Below are positions 37,307 through 46,905 of a stretch of 64,000 nt of DNA, one piece after another (position 1 is the first letter of the stretch; each line of letters begins with the position of its first letter). The notes under the pieces were generated by a model. It did no database searches, was not told the DNA's origin, and worked only from the letters and a program-made list of their open reading frames with translations. Source of the stretch: Curvibacter microcysteis (lineage in GTDB: Bacteria; Pseudomonadota; Gammaproteobacteria; Burkholderiales; Burkholderiaceae_C); NCBI RefSeq assembly GCF_028649455.1, contig NZ_JAQSIO010000003.1, forward strand, positions 558,001 through 622,000, in the 5' to 3' direction. The position numbers and the translations under genes are program-made.

Positions 37307-37906
37307 ATGGCGCTGCAACCTAACTTTTTCGGCAAACGTGATCCCGATGTGCTGCCAGCCCGCACGGTGCCTGGCCATGGAGCCCATGCCATGCAGGCCT
37401 CTGGGGTCGCGAAACCGGTGGCGACAGAGGTTGTGGCGACTCCGGTGCCCGCCCCCGTGCCAACCCCCGCGCCGACCTCGGACGGGGGGAGCAAGCTGAC
37501 CGTGGGGCCCAACATCAAACTCAAAGGAGTCGAAATCACCGATTGCGACACCCTGCTGGTGGAGGGCATGGTTGAAGCCACGATGGATTCACGCCTGATG
37601 CAGATAGCCGAACAGGGCTCTTTCCGGGGCGCGGCTGAGATCGATATTGCTGAGATCCGGGGTCGCTTTGATGGCACGCTGACGGTGCGTGACAAGCTCG
37701 TGATCCACGCCACCGGGCGGGTGAGCGGTAAGATCCGCTACGGCAAATTGGTGGTTGAGGAAGGGGGACAACTGGTGGGCGAGATCGATTGCGGCACCGG
37801 GCCGCGCAGCAGCGTCAACGGTCTGGCGGGCCAGACCAGCACGAACACCGCCCAGTCCTTGGCCAGCCCGGTCTTGGCGGCGGGCATCGTGGTGGGGCCA
37901 GCCTGA
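37307..37906 (+). CDS. Bactofilin family polymer-forming protein
   Basis: 199 residues from ATG 37307, with AGGAGAG just upstream. A Pro/Ala/Val-rich linker (about residues 35-58) is followed by the bactofilin beta-helix, about residues 65-175, seen as repeats such as VEGMVEATMDSR, GSFRGAAEIDIAEIRGRFDG and HATGRVSGKIRYGKLVVEEG. Bactofilins self-assemble into filaments and position cell-wall or chromosome-associated proteins. It stands alone between the GNAT remnant and an oppositely oriented dehydrogenase. Confidence 0.88.
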   Translation: MALQPNFFGKRDPDVLPARTVPGHGAHAMQASGVAKPVATEVVATPVPAPVPTPAPTSDGGSKLTVGPNIKLKGVEITDCDTLLVEGMVEATMDSRLMQIAEQGSFRGAAEIDIAEIRGRFDGTLTVRDKLVIHATGRVSGKIRYGKLVVEEGGQLVGEIDCGTGPRSSVNGLAGQTSTNTAQSLASPVLAAGIVVGPA

Positions 37907-37972
37907 GCCGGTGCCACCGGGGGCGGCTCATGGTGGCCGATGGCGCCCCCAGTCCCCGCCCATGACAGCGCT

Positions 37973-38878
37973 TCAGCCCGCGCGCAAGGCGGCGCGCAAC
38001 TGGTCGCCCAGCTCCGGCTTGTGAGCAAAGGGATCGGTCGGGTTCTTGCCCTGCACGATGTCTTCCATGCGGGTCTGCACCGAACCCAGGGCGTGCGGGT
38101 GGCTGTAGATGTAGAACTGGTCGGCGCTGATGGCGTCGAACACCTTTTGTGCCACCTGGGCGGCGGTCACCTTGCCGGAGCCCACGGCCTTGTCGCTCAT
38201 GGCCTGGCCAATCAGCTGGCTCTTGGTGGGCTTTTGGTCCTTCAGCGCGTCGGGCTGGTTGCGGTGGCTTTGGCTGATGCCGGTGGGCACAAAGAAGGGG
38301 CACAGCACACTGGCGCTGACCTGGTCGGACACCAGGCGCAAGTCCTGGTAGAGGGTTTCGCTCAGGCTGACCACGGCGTGCTTGCTGACGTTGTAGATGC
38401 CCATGTTGGGCGGGGTCAGCAAGCCGGCCATGCTGGCGGTGTTGACGATGTGGCCCCGGTAGGCAGGGTCTTTGGCGGCGGCTTCCAGCATCATGGGGGT
38501 GAACAGGCGCACGCCATGGATCACGCCCCACAGGTTGACGCCCAGCACCCAGTCCCAGTCCTGCACCGAGTTTTCCCAGACCAAGCCGCCCGCGCCCACG
38601 CCGGCGTTGTTGAACACGAAGTGCGGCGCGCCAAAGCGCTCTTTGACCGCCAGCGCCAGGGCTTCCATCTGGTCGGCCTTGGACACGTCCACGCGGCGGG
38701 CCAGCACGGCGGCACCAGCGGCCTCCAGCTCGGCCTGGGCCTTGTCCAGCGCGTCTTGCTGCACGTCCACCAGCACCAGGTTCATGCCCAGGCGGGCTCC
38801 GATGCGCGCGCATTCCAGGCCGAAGCCCGAGCCTGCGCCGGTCAGCACAGCGGTGGTGTTCTTGAAGTTTTGGATCAT
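37973..38878 (-). CDS. Short-chain dehydrogenase/reductase
   Basis: 301 residues, with AGGAGA upstream. The dinucleotide motif is AVLTGAGSGFGLECARIGAR, NNAGVGAGG follows, and the active-site Ser and Tyr-x-x-x-Lys are in VNTASMAGLLTPPNMGIYNV-SK (YNVSK). It is the last gene of the leftward acyl-CoA block. A 3-hydroxyacyl or alcohol substrate would suit the context, but none can be assigned. Confidence 0.9.
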   Translation of the reverse strand: MIQNFKNTTAVLTGAGSGFGLECARIGARLGMNLVLVDVQQDALDKAQAELEAAGAAVLARRVDVSKADQMEALALAVKERFGAPHFVFNNAGVGAGGLVWENSVQDWDWVLGVNLWGVIHGVRLFTPMMLEAAAKDPAYRGHIVNTASMAGLLTPPNMGIYNVSKHAVVSLSETLYQDLRLVSDQVSASVLCPFFVPTGISQSHRNQPDALKDQKPTKSQLIGQAMSDKAVGSGKVTAAQVAQKVFDAISADQFYIYSHPHALGSVQTRMEDIVQGKNPTDPFAHKPELGDQLRAALRAG

Positions 38879-38923
38879 GTCGAAGGTCTCCTGATTGTTT
38901 TAAGGCTTGTCTGGGGGGCGGGC

Positions 38924-39862
38924 TCAGGCCGCGTCGAGCGCGCGCAGCACGTAGCCGACACGCGGGAAGTGCACATGCACGGTGCCGGCGCGTTCGTCGG
39001 TGCGGCGCAGGGTGTAGTGCATGCGCGTGGCGGCGATCAGCTCGCCTTCGGTGGTTTCAGTGCCGAAGGTCTCAGCCGCGATGCTGACGCGGCTGCCCAG
39101 CGGGATGCCGTGCTCGTCCTGGAAGGGCTCGTCGCCCAGGGCCTGCGGCTGGCTGGCGGCGGCCACGGCAATGGCGTCGCCCGAGTCGATCTTGTCGAAG
39201 CTGCCGTGGCCCAGGGCCGCGATGCGGTCCATCCAGGCCAGCACGCCCGGCGTGGCGTTCAGGATGTCGCCCATCACGGCATTGCGCACCCGGCTGAACC
39301 ACAGCGGGTGGTAGGCCGCAAAGTCCGCCACGGTGGGGGCATCGCCCAGCAAATAGGCTTGGCCTTCGAGCATGTTGGCCAGGCGGCGCAGGTAGCTCTT
39401 GTAGGCCGCAGTGGCGTCGCCCGGGCGCAGTCGGGTCATGCCCACGGCCATGGCGCCCCGGTCGGCGGAGAAGGCCTTGGCCACTTCAGGTGGGGCACCG
39501 GCAAACATGGCGGCCGCGCCACGCGGGCTCAGGTTGTAGGCCATGGCGGCCCAGAACAAGGTGGTGTCCGCCCACTGGGCCAGCACGCGGGCCACGCCCT
39601 TGTTGTGCGTGGGGTACAGCGTGGGGCTGGGTTGGCGGTGCTCCAGCACGTCGCAGATCAAGGCGGTGTCGCAGTAGATGTCGGCGCCAATTTGCAGAAA
39701 CGGCGTCTTGCGGTAGCCCCCGGTCAAGGCCAGCACATCGGGCTTGGGCATGATCGAAGGGATGATCACCGACTTCCAGGCCAGCTGCTTGTAGCCCAGG
39801 ATCAGGCGAACCTTCTCTGAAAACGGCGAGGTGGGGTAGTGGTGCAGGATGAGGTCTTGCAT
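38924..39862 (-). CDS. Glutathione S-transferase family protein
   Basis: 312 residues. The N-terminal thioredoxin-like domain reads LILHHYPTSPFSEKVRLILG, with the Ser-Pro-Phe-Ser active-site region, GYRKTPFLQIGADIYCDTAL and LICDVLE. The C-terminal domain is longer than usual, and the last 80 residues may form an extra beta-rich module. It lies 45 bases upstream of the dehydrogenase on the same strand. Substrate unknown. Confidence 0.88.
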   Translation of the reverse strand: MQDLILHHYPTSPFSEKVRLILGYKQLAWKSVIIPSIMPKPDVLALTGGYRKTPFLQIGADIYCDTALICDVLEHRQPSPTLYPTHNKGVARVLAQWADTTLFWAAMAYNLSPRGAAAMFAGAPPEVAKAFSADRGAMAVGMTRLRPGDATAAYKSYLRRLANMLEGQAYLLGDAPTVADFAAYHPLWFSRVRNAVMGDILNATPGVLAWMDRIAALGHGSFDKIDSGDAIAVAAASQPQALGDEPFQDEHGIPLGSRVSIAAETFGTETTEGELIAATRMHYTLRRTDERAGTVHVHFPRVGYVLRALDAA

Positions 39863-40004
39863 GGCGGGCTCCGGGGAGTTGGGCCAGGCGCGCGGCCTGG
39901 GGCTTGAAGGGGGCGGGGATGGGGGCGGCGCAGCGCTCGGGTGCAGGGGCTGTGGCCCGGTAGCAGCGCCCCAGGGCGTCTGCCCGGCTGGTCAGCCCCT
40001 CAGA

Positions 40005-41021
40005 TCAGATCAGCTTGACCAGTTGCTTGCCAAAGTTCTTGCCTTTGAGCAGGCCCAGGAAGGCTTCAGGGGCGGCTTCCAAGCCCTGGGCCACGCTCTC
40101 CCGCGGGCGCAGCTTGCCGCTGGCCACCAGGCCGCCCAGTTCTGCCAGGGCCTCGGGCCAGACTTCCATGTGCTCACCGACGATGAAACCCTGCACCTTG
40201 AGTCGGTTGATCAGGATCAGCGCGGGGTTGCTCAGTGGCATGGGCTTGCCGTCGTAGCCGGCGATCATGCCGCACACGGCAATGCGGGCAAAGGCGTTGG
40301 TGCGCAGCAGCACGGCGTCGAGGATGTAGCCACCTACGTTCTCGAAATAACCGTCGATGCCGTCCGGGCAGGCTTCTTTGAGGGCTTGGCTCAGGCTCTT
40401 GACGTCGGTGTGCACCTTGTAGTCCAGGCACACGTCAAAGCCCAGTTCGTTGACGGCATAGGCGCATTTGTCCGGGCCGCCGGCAATGCCCACCACGCGG
40501 CAGCCACGGGCCTTGGCCACGGCCGCGTAGGCACTGCCCACGGCGCCGGTGGCCGCGCTGACCACCACGGTCTCGCCCGCCTTGGGGTTGATGATCTTGA
40601 CCAGGCCGTACCAGGCCGTCACGCCGGGCATGCCCACGGCGCCCAGGTAGTGCGACAGCGGCACCTGGGTCGTGTCCACCTTGCGCATCGTGCCGGGCGT
40701 GGTGGCGTCAACCACGCTGTACTGCTGCCAGCCGCCCATGCCCACGACCTTGTCGCCCACGGCGTAGCGCGGGTGGCGGCTTTCCACCACTTCACCCACG
40801 GTGCCACCAATCATGACCTGGCCCAGGGGCTGGGGCTGGGCGTAGCTCTTGCCGTCGTTCATGCGCCCGCGCATGTAGGGGTCCAGGCTCAGGTAGTGGT
40901 GCTGCACCAGCACCTGGCCGTCTTGCAGGGCCGGGGTGTCGGTTTGCACCAGCTTGAAGTTGCCGACGGTGGCTTCGCCTTGGGGGCGGTTGTCGAGCAC
41001 GATTTGTTTGTTTTGGGGCAT
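40005..41021 (-). CDS. NADP-dependent medium-chain oxidoreductase (leukotriene B4 dehydrogenase-like)
   Basis: 338 residues from ATG 41021, preceded by AGGAG. DPYMRGRMND near residue 50 is the family signature of the zinc-free MDR group that reduces alkenal or enone double bonds. Cofactor binding is in VVSAATGAVGSAYAAVAKAR. GYFENVGGYILDAVL is also typical. It could remove or process an unsaturated aldehyde or ketone in the acyl-CoA block. Confidence 0.92.
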   Translation of the reverse strand: MPQNKQIVLDNRPQGEATVGNFKLVQTDTPALQDGQVLVQHHYLSLDPYMRGRMNDGKSYAQPQPLGQVMIGGTVGEVVESRHPRYAVGDKVVGMGGWQQYSVVDATTPGTMRKVDTTQVPLSHYLGAVGMPGVTAWYGLVKIINPKAGETVVVSAATGAVGSAYAAVAKARGCRVVGIAGGPDKCAYAVNELGFDVCLDYKVHTDVKSLSQALKEACPDGIDGYFENVGGYILDAVLLRTNAFARIAVCGMIAGYDGKPMPLSNPALILINRLKVQGFIVGEHMEVWPEALAELGGLVASGKLRPRESVAQGLEAAPEAFLGLLKGKNFGKQLVKLI

Positions 41022-41081
41022 GGGGCGCTCCTGGGGCAAGAGGGGTTGATGCGGCGCGCGGTCAGCGCGCGCCGGGCGGGT

Positions 41082-41501
41082 TCAGTCGGTGGAGACAGCG
41101 CCGGGCGCCTGGCCCGGGGTTTCGCTGCGCTTGACGTACTTGAAAGTACCGGTCGAGTGCGCGCAGGCCTCGCCGGCTTCGTTGTAAACCGTGGCCTCGG
41201 TGAAGGCCAGGCTGCGGGTGCGGTGCATGAGCCGGCCCTGGCCGGTCAAGCGGCCGGTGCCGGGGCGCATGAAGCTGGTCTTCATTTCGATCGTGACCAC
41301 GCCCAACTCGGGCGACACGCTGCGTGCGGCCGTGGCCATGGTGACGTCCAGCAAGGTCATGATGGAGCCGCCATGCGCGACCTGGAACGAGTTCATGTGC
41401 TCGGGCCGGGGCGCGTAGACGATCTCGGACCGACCGCCTTCAAACACGGTCAGATCAAACCCCAGCAGGGTCACAAAAGGAATTTCGACACCAAAGCTCA
41501 T
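41082..41501 (-). CDS. PaaI-family hot-dog thioesterase
   Basis: 139 residues, single hot-dog domain. The catalytic region is MNSFQVAHGGSIMTLLDVTM, with the HGG motif and the Asp after it. ETKTSF-like beta strands (VTIEMKTSFMRPGTGRLTGQ) follow. Members hydrolyse aryl- or acyl-CoA and often act as release valves in CoA catabolic pathways. It lies 60 bases upstream of the MDR gene. Confidence 0.9.
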   Translation of the reverse strand: MSFGVEIPFVTLLGFDLTVFEGGRSEIVYAPRPEHMNSFQVAHGGSIMTLLDVTMATAARSVSPELGVVTIEMKTSFMRPGTGRLTGQGRLMHRTRSLAFTEATVYNEAGEACAHSTGTFKYVKRSETPGQAPGAVSTD

Positions 41502-41579
41502 GCAAATCAGTCCACAGTTGAATCTAAAGCGCCAGTCTGACGGATTTCAGAGGCGTGGCGCTGTCGGGCAGCGCACCCA

Positions 41580-42371
41580 TCAGCCCCCGGTGATGATGCT
41601 GGTGCCGCCGTCGACCGCCAGCCACTGGCCGGTGATGTGCTTGCCCGCGTCCGAGGCGTAGAGCAGGCACAGGCCCTTCAGGTCTTCGTCATCGCCCAGG
41701 CGGCCGAGCGGGGCGTGGGCGGCGAGCTTGTCTTCGCCCATGGCCTTGAGCGTGCCCACGGTCATCCGGCTCGGGAAAAAGCCCGGGCAGATGGCGTTGA
41801 CGCGGATGTTGTACTTGCCCCATTCGGCGGCCAGCGCGCGCGTGAAATTGATCACCGCGCCCTTGGAGGTGTTGTAGGCGATGGTGTTCATGCCGGCGGG
41901 GTTGCCGCCCAGGCCCGCGATGGAGGCCAGGTTGATGATGCTGCCCTTTTTGCGCTCAATCATGCTGTGCTTGGCCACATGCTGGCTCAAGATGAAGTAG
42001 CCACGCACGTTGAGGTTTTGCACCTTGTCCCACGCGTCCACGGGGTGGTCTTCAGCCGGCGCACCCCAGGCGGCGCCGGCATTGTTGACCAGGATGTCGA
42101 TGTGGCCCAGGCGGCCAATGGATTCGTCAGCCAGGCGGCGGATGTCGTCTTCACGCGCGCAGTCTGCGGCGATCCAGCTGGCGTCAATGCCGGCGGCCTG
42201 GAGTTCAGCAGCGGCTTCTTCGAGGTCGGAGGCCTTGCGCGAACTCAGCACGATGCGCGCACCGGCCTCGCCCAAGGAATGGGCCAGTTGCAGGCCCAGG
42301 CCGCGCGAACCGCCGGTGACGAGCGCGGTCTTGCCCTTGAGGTCAAACAGTTGCTGGATGGAACGGGTCAT
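41580..42371 (-). CDS. Short-chain dehydrogenase/reductase
   Basis: 263 residues from ATG 42371, with CAGGAG upstream. The motifs are complete: ALVTGGSRGLGLQLAHSLGE for NAD(P), LVNNAGAAWG, and the catalytic Ser-Tyr-Lys set in INLASIAGLG and IAYNTSKGAVINFTRALAAE. The C-terminal ITGQWLAVDGGTSIITGG is typical of 3-oxoacyl reductase-like enzymes. Context suggests acyl-CoA or hydroxyacid metabolism. Confidence 0.92.
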   Translation of the reverse strand: MTRSIQQLFDLKGKTALVTGGSRGLGLQLAHSLGEAGARIVLSSRKASDLEEAAAELQAAGIDASWIAADCAREDDIRRLADESIGRLGHIDILVNNAGAAWGAPAEDHPVDAWDKVQNLNVRGYFILSQHVAKHSMIERKKGSIINLASIAGLGGNPAGMNTIAYNTSKGAVINFTRALAAEWGKYNIRVNAICPGFFPSRMTVGTLKAMGEDKLAAHAPLGRLGDDEDLKGLCLLYASDAGKHITGQWLAVDGGTSIITGG

Positions 42372-42501
42372 GACGAGGTCTCCTGTTTTTTGGATGGAAG
42401 GCAATGGAAAACGATTTTGGTGAATTCAGGCCCGGGGTCCTGTCCCGGCGGCGATAGGCCTCACCGGGCGCGACACGGGGCATGGCGCAGCCCCTGGTGA
42501 C

Positions 42502-42717
42502 TCAGTCGCGGGGCTCCAGCCAGGCCCGCACGGGGATGAGCAGCACGCCCAACACGGCGATCACAGCGCCCCACAAGCGCAGCGAGTCGCCCAGGCCCTG
42601 CCCGCCCCGCTCCATGGCCAGCCCGAGCACCAGGCTCAGCAGGCCGCCGTAGATCAAGACCCAGATCAGGGTTTGCAAGCGCTGCAAGGCGCGGCTGGTG
42701 GGCATGGGCTTGGACAT
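42502..42717 (-). CDS. Small two-span membrane protein
   Basis: 71 residues with two hydrophobic segments, LIWVLIYGGLLSLVLGLAM and LRLWGAVIAVLGVLLIPVRA, joined by a short Gly-rich loop. It begins 23 bases after the stop of the acyl-CoA dehydrogenase gene on the same strand. No function is recognised; the hydrophobic pattern and operon position support it as a gene. Confidence 0.7.
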   Translation of the reverse strand: MSKPMPTSRALQRLQTLIWVLIYGGLLSLVLGLAMERGGQGLGDSLRLWGAVIAVLGVLLIPVRAWLEPRD

Positions 42718-42740
42718 GGTGCGTGCGGGTGGTCGGTGGT

Positions 42741-44567
42741 TCAGAACGCGTCCTCAGGCAGCTCGGCGCAGGTCTGGTCGCGGGTCTCGACCACGCGCAA
42801 CCAGGCGCCGATCTTGGGCAGTTCGTAGTGGAAGAAGAAACGCGTCGCTGCCAGGCGGCCTTGGGTGGCGGCATCGCTGCTGCCCGAGGCGCGCACGGCC
42901 AGGGCCACGTCCAGCCAGATCCAGGCCAGCACGGTGTGGCCAAAGGCCTGCATGTAGGGCACGGCATTGGCCAGCGCGTCGGTGGGCACGCCGGTGGCCC
43001 AGGCCGCTTTGGTGGCCGAGCCGACCTGTTGCAGCGCAGCGCCCAGCGCGTTGGCGTGGGCAGCCAGCTCGGGCTGCTGGATGGCGCGCTCGATGGTCTG
43101 GTTGATGCGACCCGCCAGCAGCTGCAGGCCGCGGCCGTTTTCCATCAGCACCTTGCGGGCCAGCAAGTCCATGGCCTGGATGCCGTGCGTGCCTTCATGG
43201 ATCATGTTGAGGCGGTTGTCGCGCCAGTACTGCTCCACCGGGAAGTCGCGTGTGTAGCCGTAGCCGCCATGGATCTGGATGGCCAGGGAGTTGGCCTCCA
43301 GGCACCATTCGCTGGGCCAGCTCTTGGCAATGGGCGTCAGCACCTCCAGCAGCAGGCGGGCTTCGTCGGCGCTGGCCGCGTCGCCCGTGTGCTGCTCGTC
43401 CACCAAGCGGGCGCAGAACAGCTCCAGCGCCAGGGCCCCTTCGCAGTAGGACTTCTGGGCCAGCAGCATGCGTTTGACGTCGGCGTGCTCAATGATGCGG
43501 ATCTGCGGCTGGGCGGCGTCCTTGCCCCCCACACCCATGGGCCGGCCCTGCGGGCGGTTGCGGGCGTAGTCCAGCGACGCCAGGAAGCCCGCCATGCCCA
43601 GCATGGTGGCCGCCATGCCGACGCCAATGCGGGCCTCGTTCATCATGTGGAACATGCACTTCAAGCCCTCGCCCGGGCGGCCCACCAGGTAGCCAATGGC
43701 CCCGCTTTGGCCGCCGGGCTGGAACTTGCCTTCGCCAAAATTGAGCAGGGTGTTGGTGGTGCCACGCCAGCCCAGCTTGTGGTTCAGGCCTGCCAACACC
43801 ACGTCATTGCGTTCGCCGGTCAGCGCGCCTTCGCTGGTGACCAGCTTCTTGGGCACGATGAACAAGGAGATGCCGCGCACGCCGGGCACGGGCTTGCCGT
43901 CGGGGCCGGGGATCTTGGCCAACACCAGGTGGATGATGTTCTCGGTCAGCTCGTGCTCGCCAGCCGAGATCCACATCTTGTTGCCCTTGAGGCGGTAGCG
44001 CGGGCCCAGCGGGTCAGCCTCATGGCCTTCGCCATCGGGCACGGCACGGGTGGCCACGTCGCTCAGGCTGGAGCCCGCTTGCGGTTCAGACAAGCACATG
44101 GTGCCTGTCCAGCGGCCGGCAAACTCGTTGCGGGCAAACACATTCTTTTGGGCCTCGGTGCCGTGGGCCATCAGCAGGTTGGCGTTGCCCGTGGTCAACA
44201 TGCCCGAGCCGATGCTGACCGAAGCGCAGGCAAAAAAGGCGTTGGCGGCGGCTTCGACCGTGTAGGGCAGTTGCATGCCACCCCAGTCGTAGTCCTGCGC
44301 GGCGCTCAGCATGCCGGACTCGGCATAGGCTTTTTGCGCGTCGTGCGTGGCCTGGGGCAAGGTCACCTTGTCGCCGTCGAAGTGCGGCTCCTGGGTGTCG
44401 ACCAGGCGGTTGAAGGGGGCGTATTTCTCGCGAGCGATGCGCTCGCAGGTGTCGAGCACCGCGTCAAAGGTGTCTCGGCTGTGGTCGCTGAAGCGTTCGC
44501 GCTCGCTCAGCGAGGGAGCGTTCAGCCATTGGTACAGAAGGAAGTCGATGCTGGAACGGAGGCTCAT
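42741..44567 (-). CDS. Acyl-CoA dehydrogenase, long form with C-terminal extension
   Basis: 608 residues, about 200 longer than classical acyl-CoA dehydrogenases. It resembles the DmdC/AidB-like group with an extra C-terminal helical domain. FAD and substrate motifs are visible in FAGRWTGTMCLSEPQAGSSL and YRLKGNKMWISAGEHEL. The catalytic Glu is in NMIHEGTHGIQAMDLLARK. It would introduce the alpha-beta double bond into an acyl-CoA and pass electrons to ETF. The adjoining thiolase and FadB-like genes complete a beta-oxidation set. Confidence 0.93.
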   Translation of the reverse strand: MSLRSSIDFLLYQWLNAPSLSERERFSDHSRDTFDAVLDTCERIAREKYAPFNRLVDTQEPHFDGDKVTLPQATHDAQKAYAESGMLSAAQDYDWGGMQLPYTVEAAANAFFACASVSIGSGMLTTGNANLLMAHGTEAQKNVFARNEFAGRWTGTMCLSEPQAGSSLSDVATRAVPDGEGHEADPLGPRYRLKGNKMWISAGEHELTENIIHLVLAKIPGPDGKPVPGVRGISLFIVPKKLVTSEGALTGERNDVVLAGLNHKLGWRGTTNTLLNFGEGKFQPGGQSGAIGYLVGRPGEGLKCMFHMMNEARIGVGMAATMLGMAGFLASLDYARNRPQGRPMGVGGKDAAQPQIRIIEHADVKRMLLAQKSYCEGALALELFCARLVDEQHTGDAASADEARLLLEVLTPIAKSWPSEWCLEANSLAIQIHGGYGYTRDFPVEQYWRDNRLNMIHEGTHGIQAMDLLARKVLMENGRGLQLLAGRINQTIERAIQQPELAAHANALGAALQQVGSATKAAWATGVPTDALANAVPYMQAFGHTVLAWIWLDVALAVRASGSSDAATQGRLAATRFFFHYELPKIGAWLRVVETRDQTCAELPEDAF

Positions 44568-44707
44568 GTCGGGGGCTCAGTGAGGGGGTTGAACAGCGGG
44601 CGGTCCGTCAAGACCGGCCAAGCCAGGGCGCACAACCGTAGCTTGCCGTGTTGGCACGGCCCCAGCGGTTGCCTGCGCGACAGTGCCAGGCCCCCTGCCC
44701 CACCCGC

Positions 44708-45622
44708 TCAAGCCCAGGGGTAAGGCACGGGCTGCCAGCGCTGGCCCCAGAGCTTGCGCCACTGGCGCCGCCATTTGGGCAAGGCATTGAAGGCCAGCTT
44801 GGGCTGGATGCGGCGCACCGGGTCGATTTCGGGCCAGTGCTGCAGGCGCTCGGCCAGCGGCAGCGCGCCGTAGCGGGCAAAGAACAGGGCCAGGTCATCG
44901 CGAAATTCCTTGAAGACATGGTAGTGAAAGACGTCGGTCAGGCACTCGTGCAGCCGCAGGCCACGGTCTTGCAGGACCACGGACAAGGCCACTTGCTCGA
45001 CAGTGTGCACCTGCACCACAGGCAGCATCTGGTCGATGAGCTGGGCGGTCTCGTCAAAGACCGGCAGCCAGCGGCCCTGGAAGCCCAGCACGCCAGAATT
45101 CCACAGCCCCGTGCTCAGCGGCACCTGCATCTCGCGTCCGCGCACCTGGAAGCGGTGCGCCTGGCAGGCCTCGAACAGGCGCCGGTGCGAGCGGGTGTTG
45201 CGACGCAACTCGCCCAGGCTGCCTTCACGCTCGTTGAGCACCACGTCACCGGCTTCGATCTGCGCCCACACCTTGGCTGGCGAGTGGCTGAAGACGGTGT
45301 CGGAGTCCACGTACAAAAACGCGTCGTCGGGCTGGGCCTGCATTTGCTGCGCCGCCCACTGGATGGCCAGGGGCTTGATGCGGTGGATGTAGCCCTGCGC
45401 GCCGCGCCAGATGTCGCGCTGCGTGGGCGACAGGCTCAGCAAGTGCAGGCTGGGCCGGTCGTCCAGCAGTTGGCGAAACAGCTCGGGCCGGTCCGTCACC
45501 ACCACCACCTCGCACAGCGGCGCCTCGGTTTGGCGCCACAGCGAGAGGATGGAATACGCCGCCTCCTGCACAAAGCAGTCGGCGCCGTGGGCAACGTACA
45601 GCACAAAACGGCGGCCAGTCAT
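44708..45622 (-). CDS. Putative GT-A fold glycosyltransferase
   Basis: 304 residues. The N-terminus FVLYVAHGADCFVQEAAYSI and a central Asp-x-Asp in DAFLYVDSDTVFSH match nucleotide-sugar-dependent GT-A enzymes of the GT8-like type. STGLWNSGVLGFQGRWL is also typical. No signal peptide. It stands between acyl-CoA dehydrogenase and thiolase genes on the same strand, an unexpected place for a glycosyltransferase. The acceptor is unknown. Confidence 0.72.
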   Translation of the reverse strand: MTGRRFVLYVAHGADCFVQEAAYSILSLWRQTEAPLCEVVVVTDRPELFRQLLDDRPSLHLLSLSPTQRDIWRGAQGYIHRIKPLAIQWAAQQMQAQPDDAFLYVDSDTVFSHSPAKVWAQIEAGDVVLNEREGSLGELRRNTRSHRRLFEACQAHRFQVRGREMQVPLSTGLWNSGVLGFQGRWLPVFDETAQLIDQMLPVVQVHTVEQVALSVVLQDRGLRLHECLTDVFHYHVFKEFRDDLALFFARYGALPLAERLQHWPEIDPVRRIQPKLAFNALPKWRRQWRKLWGQRWQPVPYPWA

Positions 45623-45687
45623 GTCATGTTCTTCCGGAAAAAGTCCGGTCGATTATGGGCCGGGCCGGCCGCAGTTTCAGTGCTGTC

Positions 45688-46863
45688 TTACAGGACTTCG
45701 AAGATGCCGGCAGCGCCCATGCCGCCGCCAATGCACATGGTCACGGCCACGCGCTTGGCGCCACGGCGCTTGCCTTCGATCAGGGCGTGGCCGGTCAGGC
45801 GCTGGCCGCTGACGCCATAGGGGTGACCCAGGGCGATGGCGCCGCCGTTGACGTTCAGGCGGTCGGCCGGGATGCCCAGCTTGTCGCGGCAGTACAGCAC
45901 TTGCACGGCGAAGGCTTCGTTCAGCTCCCACAGGTCGATGTCGCTGACCTTCAGGCCCAGGCGGTCCAGCACCTTGGGCACAGCAAACACCGGGCCAATG
46001 CCCATTTCGTCAGGCTCGCAACCGGCCACGGCAAAGCCCAGGAAACGGCCCAGCGGCTTCAGGCCGTGGCGGGCCGCGTACTCTTCGCTGACCACCACGC
46101 AGGCGCCGGCGCCGTCAGAGAACTGGCTGGCGTTGCCAGCCGAGATGACGCCGCCCGGCAACGCGGGCTTGATGCCGCTGATGCCTTCCTTGGTGGTGCC
46201 TTCGCGCGTGCCTTCATCGCGGCTCACGGTGACTTCCTTGGTGCGCAGGCCCATGACGGGGTCGGCCACGCCGGCGGTCACGGTGATGGGGGCGATTTCC
46301 GCGTCAAACAGGCCAGCAGCCTGGGCGGCGCAGGCTTTTTGCTGGCTGGCGGCGCCGTACTCGTCCATGACGTCGCGGCCGATGTTGTAGCGCTTGGCCA
46401 CTTGCTCGGCGGTTTGCAGCATGGACCAGTAGATTTCAGGTTTGGCCTTGAGCAGGTTGGGGTCCGACAGCATGTGCTGGTTCATCTCTTGCTGCACGCA
46501 GGAAATGCTTTCCACCCCACCGGCCACGTACACATCGCCTTCGTTGGCGATGATGCGCTGCGCCGCCAGCGCAATGGTTTGCAAGCCCGACGAGCAGAAG
46601 CGGTTGACCGTGACACCCGACACATTGATCGGGCAACCGGCGGCCAAGGCGATCTGGCGCGCGATGTTGGCGCCGGTGGCGCCTTCGGGGTTGGCACAGC
46701 CCATGATCACGTCTTCGATGTGGGCGGCGTCGATGCCGGCGCGCGCAATGGCGTGCTTGACGGCGTGACCGCCCAGCGTGGCGCCATGGGTCATGTTGAA
46801 CGAACCCTTCCAGCTCTTGGCGAGCGGGGTACGAGCGGTGGAAACAATAACGGCCTTGGTCAT
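45688..46863 (-). CDS. Acetyl-CoA C-acyltransferase (thiolase)
   Basis: 391 residues, typical thiolase. Nucleophile Cys is in [17 protein letters not shown]. The His is in [20 protein letters not shown], and the second active-site Cys is in [17 protein letters not shown]. It cleaves 3-ketoacyl-CoA with CoA. It follows the M20 peptidase and FadB-like genes at short gaps and probably forms the beta-oxidation complex partner, though FadA-type pairing is not proven. Confidence 0.95.
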   Translation of the reverse strand: MTKAVIVSTARTPLAKSWKGSFNMTHGATLGGHAVKHAIARAGIDAAHIEDVIMGCANPEGATGANIARQIALAAGCPINVSGVTVNRFCSSGLQTIALAAQRIIANEGDVYVAGGVESISCVQQEMNQHMLSDPNLLKAKPEIYWSMLQTAEQVAKRYNIGRDVMDEYGAASQQKACAAQAAGLFDAEIAPITVTAGVADPVMGLRTKEVTVSRDEGTREGTTKEGISGIKPALPGGVISAGNASQFSDGAGACVVVSEEYAARHGLKPLGRFLGFAVAGCEPDEMGIGPVFAVPKVLDRLGLKVSDIDLWELNEAFAVQVLYCRDKLGIPADRLNVNGGAIALGHPYGVSGQRLTGHALIEGKRRGAKRVAVTMCIGGGMGAAGIFEVL

Positions 46864-46905
46864 GGCAAATCGCCTTTCAGTCGGTAAAAGGGGAACACGC
46901 TGTGC